Source: Novosphingobium sp. (lineage in GTDB: Bacteria > Pseudomonadota > Alphaproteobacteria > Sphingomonadales > Sphingomonadaceae). From it: a DNA stretch of 61,251 nt. The notes below the pieces were generated by a model. That model had not been told where the DNA came from and did no database searches. It worked only from the letters and a program-made list of their open reading frames with translations. The translations under genes and the position numbers were made by a program. Where the stretch lies: positions 1 through 61,251 of the forward strand of contig JAUYQH010000024.1 of assembly GCA_030697365.1 (NCBI GenBank), in the 5' to 3' direction. This document shows positions 52,624-61,251 of the stretch, one piece after another; within the stretch, counting starts at the first letter, position 1, and every line of letters begins with the position of its first letter.

Positions 52624-53613
52624 TCAGCGCCGCTCGAACTTCTTGAGCCCCAGCCCCAGCCGGTTTTCGCCCAGCGCCACCCGGTCACCCGACCAGTCGG
52701 CGACGAACACCGTATTGCGATCCACGTTCGGCGCGAGCCGCGCGTCGTTGGCGGCGATGGCCAGCCCGTTCGAGCTGTGCGCCTTGCCCTCGGGCGCCAC
52801 GGTGATGAACGCGCTGTAGTTTTCCTTGTCGGCACCCTGGACGAACCAGTTTTCGGCAATCGTCCCGCTCGCTCCGCCGGGCAGGTCGATCATGTAGTTG
52901 GTCGCGCGCCCGCGCGAGTCGTCGAAGCTCGACCGGGTGACCTCGATCCGCCCGGCGCGGCTCTTGACGTAGTGCCCGCCGCGGCCCTGCTCGAAGCGGC
53001 AGCGGCGCACGGTCAGCGCGCCGTAGTTGCCGATGTACAGCGAATGCGCGCAGCCGCCCGCACCCTCGCAAGTGCCGAGCCGGGTGAAGGTCGATTTCTC
53101 GATCAGGATCGAGCCGCCGGGGTCCTCGGCGGTGAGGATGCCCTGATTGCTGTCCATGAACCAGCTCTGGCTGACCGCGAGATCCCCCTTCTCGAGCCGG
53201 ATCCCCGCGCCGTTGTATTCGGGAACCCGCATGTTGGCGAAGATCAGTCCCTCCACGCGCGCGCTGCGCCCGCGCAGCACCAGCGCCGCCTTGCCCTCGC
53301 ACACTCCGCCGTCGAGCGCGGCCTGGCCCGCGACTTCGGCGACATAGGCGACAGAGCCCGCGGTCTGCACCGCGCAATCGCGCCATCGGCCCGACGCGAT
53401 GCGGATCGTTCCGGCGCGGTCGCCGATCGCATCGACCGCCTGCTGAAGCGAGCCGTAGCGCTGGCCGGTCTCGGCAATGGTGTAAGGGCGCTGCGGCGTT
53501 TGCGCGAACATCGCGCCGAGCGGGATTATCGTCAGTGCCAGACCGCTCAGCAGGAAGAACGCCAGGCGATCGTTGCGGGCCACCCCGGTGCTTGGATGCG
53601 ACAGCAAGGACAT
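52624..53613 (-). CDS. Exported right-handed beta-helix protein
   Basis: This 329-residue protein has an N-terminal membrane/signal segment (LAFFLLSGLALTIIPLGAMF) and repeated beta-helix turns (IEKSTF, VRRCRFEQG, VTRSSFDD, IAENWFVQG) as in pectate-lyase-like folds. No catalytic residues can be assigned. AGGAGACC before the ATG at 53613 favours this start over one at 53640. Confidence 0.82.
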   Translation of the reverse strand: MSLLSHPSTGVARNDRLAFFLLSGLALTIIPLGAMFAQTPQRPYTIAETGQRYGSLQQAVDAIGDRAGTIRIASGRWRDCAVQTAGSVAYVAEVAGQAALDGGVCEGKAALVLRGRSARVEGLIFANMRVPEYNGAGIRLEKGDLAVSQSWFMDSNQGILTAEDPGGSILIEKSTFTRLGTCEGAGGCAHSLYIGNYGALTVRRCRFEQGRGGHYVKSRAGRIEVTRSSFDDSRGRATNYMIDLPGGASGTIAENWFVQGADKENYSAFITVAPEGKAHSSNGLAIAANDARLAPNVDRNTVFVADWSGDRVALGENRLGLGLKKFERR

Positions 53614-53683
53614 CGGCGGTCTCCTGCGATAAACCGCCATAATCCGTAGGGGACAATGGTTAACGGAGCGTTTCGAACCACCT

Positions 53684-55600
53684 TTAGTTCTCGCGGATCG
53701 CGCGCAGAAACGCGTCGCCGAACGCGTCGAGCTTGCGCTGGCCGATCCCGCCGATCGAGCCCAGCTGATCGAGCGTGGACGGGCGCGCCGCGGCCATTTC
53801 GCGCAAGGTGGCGTCGTGGAAGATCACGTAGGGCGGGACCCCGGCTTCTGCGGCGAGCTCGCGGCGCAGCTTGCGCAGCGCCTCGAACAGCGGATCGCCG
53901 ACCGGGTTGACCCCGCTCCCATCCTTGCCGGTGGCGCGATCGCGCCGCCGCTTGCGTTCGGGCCGCGCCGCCAGCGCCACCAGCACCGGCATCTCGCCCT
54001 TGAGGATCGCACGCGCATCGCCACCCAGCGCCAGCCCGCCGTGCTCGGTCGAGACCAGCGCGCCGCGCGCCTGGAGCGCACGCGCGAGCGGCTTGAGCAG
54101 CGGCGCTTCGTCCGCGGTGGCGATCCCGAATACGCTGAGGCGGTCGTGCCCGCGCGCGGTCACCCGCTCGTCCGCGACCCCGGTCAGGACCTTTTCGAGG
54201 TGGCCGAGGCCGAAGCTCTGCCCGGTGCGATAGGCCGCCGACAGCAGCTTGCGGGCGGTTTCGGTGGCGTCGATCACGCCGGGCGCATCGAGGCAGTTGT
54301 CGCAGTTGCCGCAAGCCTGCGGCGGGTCCTCGCCGAAGTGGCGCAGCAGCACCGCACGGCGGCAGCCGGCGGTTTCGACCAGCGTGGCCAGCGCCTCGAG
54401 CCGGACGCGTTCGCTCGCGCGGCGGTGTTCCTCGACTTCGGTGAGCCGCTGGCGGGCGCGGGCAAAGTCGTCGGCGCCCCACAGCATCAGCGCCACCGCG
54501 GGATCGCCATCGCGTCCGGCGCGGCCGGTTTCCTGGTAATAGGCTTCGATCGACTTGGGGATCCCGGCATGCGCGACGAAGCGCACGTCGGGCTTGTCGA
54601 TCCCCATCCCGAAGGCGACCGTGGCGACCATCACCATGTCTTCCGAAGCGACGAACGCGGCCTGGTTGGCGGCGCGGACCTGCGGATCGAGCCCGGCGTG
54701 GTACGGCAGCACCCGGCGTCCGGCTTTGCTCAGTGTATCGGCCAGTTTCTCGACCTGGTTGCGGGTCTGGGCGTATACGATGCCCGGCCCCGGCTGCTCG
54801 GCCATCAGCTGCGCCAGTTCGCGCGGCGTGTTGTCGCGCGGGCGGATCGCATAGCGGATGTTGGGCCGATCGAACCCGGCGACGATCAGCCCCTCGTCGG
54901 GGATCCCGAGCTGGGCGAGGATGTCGGCGCGGGTGTGGGCGTCGGCGGTGGCGGTCAGCGCGAGCCGGGGGATGTCGCCGAACTGATCGAGCAGCGGGCG
55001 CAATAGGCGATAGTCAGGGCGGAAATCATGGCCCCATTCGGACACGCAATGCGCCTCGTCGATCGCGAACAGGCTGAGCGGGGCCTTGGCGAGGAGCTCC
55101 CTGAAATGCGGCTGGCTGGCGCGCTCTGGTGCAACGTAGAGCAAATCGAGCTCGCCCGCGCGGAACCGGTCGATGGCCGCCTCGCGATAGTCTTCGCTGT
55201 CGGCCGAGGTCAGCGTCGCGGCGCGGATGCCGTTGGCGGTCGCCGCGCGCAGCTGGTCGTGCATCAGCGCGATCAGCGGCGAGACCACCACGCACGTCCC
55301 CGGCAGCATTACCGCGGGCAACTGGTAGGTCAGCGACTTGCCCGCCCCGGTGGGCATGACCGCGAGCGTCGATTCGCCCGCCAGGACGCGGTCGAGCACC
55401 GCCTCCTGCGAGCCGCGGAGGGCGCTGAAGCCGAACACGCGGTGGAGGGTTTCAAGCGGATCTTGGACCACATGGACCACTGTCTTGGGAGAAATTTCTT
55501 CGGGATCGCGACCGCGCGACGCGTGCGCGCCGCCATCCTGGAATCTGTCGGCCTCCAGGGAACCAGCAAGTGGTGGAAGTGCGGCCATGCAGAAGCGCAT
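53684..55600 (-). CDS. recQ: ATP-dependent DNA helicase RecQ
   Basis: This superfamily 2 helicase has Walker A PTGAGKS, the DEAHC box, the ATATADAHTR motif III region, the motif VI ETGRAGRDGD, a RecQ-Ct zinc domain (CRRAVLLRHFGED then CGNCDNC) and a C-terminal HRDC domain. Homology begins at VQDPLETLHRVFG, so the first 44 of 638 residues are doubtful; GTGs at 55480 and 55471 are more likely starts than the ATG at 55600, but none has a clear ribosome site. Confidence 0.94.
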   Translation of the reverse strand: MRFCMAALPPLAGSLEADRFQDGGAHASRGRDPEEISPKTVVHVVQDPLETLHRVFGFSALRGSQEAVLDRVLAGESTLAVMPTGAGKSLTYQLPAVMLPGTCVVVSPLIALMHDQLRAATANGIRAATLTSADSEDYREAAIDRFRAGELDLLYVAPERASQPHFRELLAKAPLSLFAIDEAHCVSEWGHDFRPDYRLLRPLLDQFGDIPRLALTATADAHTRADILAQLGIPDEGLIVAGFDRPNIRYAIRPRDNTPRELAQLMAEQPGPGIVYAQTRNQVEKLADTLSKAGRRVLPYHAGLDPQVRAANQAAFVASEDMVMVATVAFGMGIDKPDVRFVAHAGIPKSIEAYYQETGRAGRDGDPAVALMLWGADDFARARQRLTEVEEHRRASERVRLEALATLVETAGCRRAVLLRHFGEDPPQACGNCDNCLDAPGVIDATETARKLLSAAYRTGQSFGLGHLEKVLTGVADERVTARGHDRLSVFGIATADEAPLLKPLARALQARGALVSTEHGGLALGGDARAILKGEMPVLVALAARPERKRRRDRATGKDGSGVNPVGDPLFEALRKLRRELAAEAGVPPYVIFHDATLREMAAARPSTLDQLGSIGGIGQRKLDAFGDAFLRAIREN

Positions 55601-55645
55601 GGCAAATTTTGGCGATGTAGGAAAATGGCTTCTTCAAACGATCCT

Positions 55646-56842
55646 TCAGTCACCACCCAGCCGAACGCGCGACACGACGTCTTCTTCGCGCCGGGTGAAG
55701 CCGCTCGGGCCGACTGGCGCGTCGTCGGGCACTTGGGCGGTGAAGAAGGCGAGTCCACGGCCGCTCTTCGGATCGAGCCACAGGCCGGAGCGCAGTCCGT
55801 AAGCTTCGCCCGAATGGCCGATCCTGGTGACCCCGTCGCCGAACAGATCGTCACTGCAGCCAGCGCCGCGGGTGCCGATTCGGTGAACGCCCAAGCCATA
55901 GGCGCAGAAAACCCCGCCCGGCTCACCTTGCTCGTCGAGCCCGCCTGAACCTGCCCACTGGTTGCGGGTCATCTCGGCGAAGGTTCGCGGTTTCAGAAAA
56001 CCCTTGCCGCGGCGGGCCAGCATCTGCCCGATCCGCGCTAGATCGCGCGCCGAAATCCGAACGCCGCCTTGCGGCGAGAACAACGACCCGTTGGCGCCCG
56101 GGCGATAGCCGGAAAGGTCGCAAGTGCCATCGGCGGCGGGAACGACGATGCACGCTGGTGGCCTGCCGCGCAGATCGTCGCGCGCAACCTCTCCGGTGCT
56201 GCGATAGAGCACGACCGCCCGCCGGATCGCGCGCGGGGAGCAGCCCGACCAGTTGAAGCAGGCATCAAGCATAAGCGGGCGGAACACCCGAGCGGTCATC
56301 ACCCGGTCGAACCGCTTCCCCGTCGCCGCCTCGATCACGCTGGCTATCACCGGGAAATTCATGTTGGCATAGTGGAACCCGCCGCTGCCCGGGGCCTGCG
56401 CCGCGTCCCAAAGGTGCGCCGCGGACAGCCGGTCGCGGAGAGTTTCGCCGAGCGGGATGACGTATTCGTCCGCCCCGTCGAGCAGGCCTGCCTGGTGCGA
56501 TAGCAGCATCCGCAGGGTGATCGGGCTGTCGGGAAAGGCGGGATGGCGGAACGGCCACCCGAGATAGGCCGATACGTCGCGATCAAGATGGAGCACCCCT
56601 GCATCGACCAGGCGCATAACCCCCAGCGCAGTCACCAGCTTGGAGATGCTGGCGATGCGGACCGGATCGTCGGCGGTAATCGCACGTTGAGCGGCGCGAT
56701 CCGCAAGGCCTTGGACGATGCGGGGTTGCACACTGCGCGTGTCGAAGGTCACAGCGACGGTTGCCGGCTCGACGGGGGTTGCGTTCGACGGACTCATCGA
56801 GAGGCCAGCAAGGCAAACGGCGATCAGGCGGGCGCGGCGCAT
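55646..56842 (-). CDS. Class C beta-lactamase-like serine hydrolase
   Basis: This 398-residue exported hydrolase has a signal peptide (LIAVCLAGLSMSPSNA), the nucleophile Ser and Lys in ASISKLV, YxN as YANMN, and the third motif HSGEAYG instead of KTG. The HSG form is typical of esterase/peptidase-like relatives rather than true beta-lactamases. The substrate is unknown. The ATG at 56842 is preferred; a GTG at 56881 lies 13 codons upstream. Confidence 0.88.
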   Translation of the reverse strand: MRRARLIAVCLAGLSMSPSNATPVEPATVAVTFDTRSVQPRIVQGLADRAAQRAITADDPVRIASISKLVTALGVMRLVDAGVLHLDRDVSAYLGWPFRHPAFPDSPITLRMLLSHQAGLLDGADEYVIPLGETLRDRLSAAHLWDAAQAPGSGGFHYANMNFPVIASVIEAATGKRFDRVMTARVFRPLMLDACFNWSGCSPRAIRRAVVLYRSTGEVARDDLRGRPPACIVVPAADGTCDLSGYRPGANGSLFSPQGGVRISARDLARIGQMLARRGKGFLKPRTFAEMTRNQWAGSGGLDEQGEPGGVFCAYGLGVHRIGTRGAGCSDDLFGDGVTRIGHSGEAYGLRSGLWLDPKSGRGLAFFTAQVPDDAPVGPSGFTRREEDVVSRVRLGGD

Positions 56843-57010
56843 CCTTGCGATGATAGCGCGGGTGGGATTCGCCGCCAGCACCGATCGTCAAGGTCTGCCG
56901 GAACTGCCGCGGTTGGGCTGCAGCTCGCAAGGAAAAAATTGAAGGATCTTGGAACCGGAGGCCGACTGGCCAATTGTTGGTAGTGAAACCCTGGAGTTTG
57001 GACCTACCCG

Positions 57011-57424
57011 ATGGCTGCCCGAGTCCTCATCGTCGAAGACGAAGTCTTTGTTGCCATGGACATGGCCGAAACCCTCTCCGACTATGGTTACGACTGCATC
57101 GGGGTTGCCGACGACACCGCGTCGGCGATGCGGCTGGGCGCTCAGGCAATCGATGTCGCGCTGGTCGATGTGAACTTGTGCGACGGCGCGACGGGTCCGA
57201 TGATCGGCGAGCTGCTTGCCAGGGAATACGGCGCGAGGGTGATTTTCGTGACCGCCAACCCGCGCCAGCTCGGCGCAGGCGTGCCGGGGACGCTGGGAGT
57301 GATCACCAAGCCGGTCGACTTCAAGCTTATCGGTGAAGCACTAGACTTCGCGCTCGCGGTCGAGGCGGGGGCTCCGACCCCAACGCCTCCGCCAGGGTTA
57401 TCGATCTTTTCGCCCACAACCTGA
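57011..57424 (+). CDS. Single-domain response regulator
   Basis: This 137-residue receiver domain protein has the acidic pair Glu-Asp in LIVEDEV, the phospho-acceptor Asp in ALVDVNLCDG, the Thr in VIFVTANP and the Lys in TKPVD. There is no output domain, only a short Pro-rich tail. It faces an HWE kinase gene with 12 bases between the stops, so that kinase is its likely partner. Such single-domain regulators in alphaproteobacteria act in the general stress phosphorelay. Confidence 0.92.
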   Translation: MAARVLIVEDEVFVAMDMAETLSDYGYDCIGVADDTASAMRLGAQAIDVALVDVNLCDGATGPMIGELLAREYGARVIFVTANPRQLGAGVPGTLGVITKPVDFKLIGEALDFALAVEAGAPTPTPPPGLSIFSPTT

Positions 57425-57436
57425 CTTCGCAAGCCC

Positions 57437-58507
57437 TCAAAGCCGGATTCGGTCGGAGCGGATGGTCATCGACACTTTCAACCCCTCTTCCCGCCAATCG
57501 CGATTCAGCGTCCCGCCCAACTGATGTTCCACGGCAAGCGTGGTCAGTTTGGAGCCGAACCCGGTCAGCTCCGGAATGGTCTCGATGCGTGGTCCGTCGC
57601 GCTCGGTCCAGGTCAGGGCAACGGTATTTTCGATCTCCTCGATCACGATTGCCACCCGTCCGGCGTCGCTGCTCAGCGCGCCATACTTGAGTGAATTCGT
57701 CGCCAGTTCGTGGAAGGTCAGCGCTACCGGGGTCGCAGCGCGGTCGTGGATCAGGAAATCGCCACCGGAAATGCTTATCCTTCCGTCGCTCATCGCCGGG
57801 TAGGCGCTTAGAATGCTCGAGAGCAGATTATTGAGCGTGACGTCGATCGCCTTCGGCCGCGAAGTCTCGCTGTGCGGACGAACGAATTCGTGCGCGCGAC
57901 CCAGCGCCGCGATACGTTCCTGCAAGGTGCGGGCGGGCTCGGCGAAGCGCGGGTCGGAACGGGCGGTCATCCCCATCAATGCCGATATCACCGCGAAAAT
58001 GTTCTTGATCCGATGGCTGAGCTCGCGGCTGAGGATTTCGTTCTGCTGCGCAGCCTCCTTGGCGTCTTCGATATCGGTGCACGTGCCGATCCAGCGCTGG
58101 ATCTGCCCTTCGGCGTCGCGGATCGGCAAGGCACGGCCCAGGACCCAGCGATACACCCCGTCGTGTCGACGCAAGCGATATTCAACTTCGTAAGGCTGGC
58201 CGGTTTCAAGGCTGTGCCGCCACCGCTTCCACGCCACCGGCCGGTCGTCGGCGTGAAACATGCCCGCCCAGCCTTCGCCGTCGGTCGATCCCTCGGTCAC
58301 GCCGGTGAAGCGATACCACTGCGCATTGTAGTAATCGTGGTCGCCATCGGGCAGCGTCGACCAGATCATCTGTGGCATCGTATCGGCGAGCGCGTGGAAA
58401 GCGGGTCCGGCGCTTTGCAACGCACAACGTCGGCCAAGTGTTAGTTCGGGCGGTACAATCGAGGTGGCCGGGAGTGCGATGTCATCGACCGGGGACGCGC
58501 TGCTCAT
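57437..58507 (-). CDS. PAS-HWE sensor histidine kinase
   Basis: This 356-residue soluble kinase has one PAS domain (PQMIWSTLPDGDHDYYNAQW, then WIGTCTDIED) and a HWE/HisKA_2 kinase core. The phospho-His is in RELSHRIKNIFAVI, HELATNSLKYGALS is the N-box, and WTERDGP the HWE-type G region. The PAS may bind a flavin or small ligand; the LOV Cys motif NCRFLQ is absent. I chose ATG 58507 with GAGGGC upstream. Confidence 0.9.
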   Translation of the reverse strand: MSSASPVDDIALPATSIVPPELTLGRRCALQSAGPAFHALADTMPQMIWSTLPDGDHDYYNAQWYRFTGVTEGSTDGEGWAGMFHADDRPVAWKRWRHSLETGQPYEVEYRLRRHDGVYRWVLGRALPIRDAEGQIQRWIGTCTDIEDAKEAAQQNEILSRELSHRIKNIFAVISALMGMTARSDPRFAEPARTLQERIAALGRAHEFVRPHSETSRPKAIDVTLNNLLSSILSAYPAMSDGRISISGGDFLIHDRAATPVALTFHELATNSLKYGALSSDAGRVAIVIEEIENTVALTWTERDGPRIETIPELTGFGSKLTTLAVEHQLGGTLNRDWREEGLKVSMTIRSDRIRL

Positions 58508-58585
58508 CCAGGAATTGCCCTCGATCCACTCCACTGCCAGCCAACAACGCGGGAATGCCAATTCGGTTGCGAGGGTCTGTATTGG

Positions 58586-61189
<2,604 letters not shown>

Positions 61190-61205
61190 AAGCAAACTTC
61201 CGTTC

Positions 61206-61251
61206 GTGTCGAGCGAAGTCGAGACACGTTGCGCCATCCGTGTCTCGACTT
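61206..61251. repeat. REP-like palindromic elements, inverted pair cut by the window edge
   Basis: GTGTCGAGCGAAGTCGAGAC (plus AC, 61206-61227) is the exact reverse complement of 31490-31511. A second copy in opposite orientation begins at 61240 (GTGTCTCGACTT) and runs off the window. They form an inverted pair upstream of metH. Confidence 0.8.

Noticed and set aside
56951..56980. GGAAC upstream of the response regulator as a second EcfG promoter
   Set aside because: The bases 16-17 positions downstream are AATT rather than CGTT; a GTT occurs only at a spacer that is too long.

Overview
The window is G+C-rich DNA from a Gram-negative alphaproteobacterium, most likely order Sphingomonadales (Novosphingobium/Sphingobium-like; genus not resolved). 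The evidence is a TonB receptor whose mature N-terminus carries the DIIVTAQRR box usual in sphingomonads, dispersed CGAGCGAAGTCGAG palindromes, an EcfG-type stress promoter, a methionine synthase split so that the homocysteine domain is encoded elsewhere, an intracellular PHB depolymerase, and chromosomal genes such as rplM-rpsI and a suf operon.

Positions 1-20196 are a catabolic cluster. A minus-strand operon (5039 to 1526: SDR, DUF7064-type protein, APH-type phosphotransferase, unknown protein) diverges from a tetR gene. To the right lie a TonB receptor, a glutathione transferase and a ten-kilobase plus-strand operon: luciferase-like monooxygenase, Baeyer-Villiger monooxygenase, crotonase, 3-hydroxyacyl-CoA dehydrogenase, acyl-CoA dehydrogenase, acyl-CoA ligase, double SnoaL protein, BKACE and a cyclase-family hydrolase. 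A second BKACE and a long crotonase sit at the left edge. I read this as uptake, oxygenation, ring opening, CoA activation and beta-oxidation-like breakdown of an alicyclic or terpenoid-like compound. The substrate is not known, no thiolase is present, and BKACE could provide the last cleavage. The same inverted repeat, GTCAAC-N6-GTTGAC or close to it, lies in the tetR/SDR promoter region (two copies) and at the receptor promoter, so one TetR probably controls both.

Positions 20197-23251 look like the end of a mobile island. They hold an SSB remnant, a strongly structured non-coding stretch, a coupled pair of small genes (the second AlpA-like), a tyrosine integrase with a hairpin over its ribosome site, and the tRNA-Cys gene that is the likely attachment site. 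The catabolic cluster lies on the island side of the integrase.

Positions 23300-61251 are chromosomal core: RNB ribonuclease, fused thiS-thiG, MerC-like protein, ctaA, rplM-rpsI, a sugar/adenosine kinase, and the suf operon (37962 to 31575). The suf operon is unusual. It contains an AT-richer DUF4274 gene, a 41-codon ORF coupled to sufC, a sufC carrying about 38 extra residues encoded by a palindromic repeat, and a perfect 23-bp inverted repeat between sufC and sufD. Then follow an AraC regulator, phaZ, an ABC exporter, M13 peptidase, DsbA-like isomerase, uppP, two small stress-type envelope proteins, phhA, ppk2, rpmG, lolA, xth, a long ribA, GNAT, a DksA-like zinc finger protein, a beta-helix protein, recQ, a serine hydrolase, a response regulator facing an HWE kinase, and the cobalamin half of metH at the right edge.
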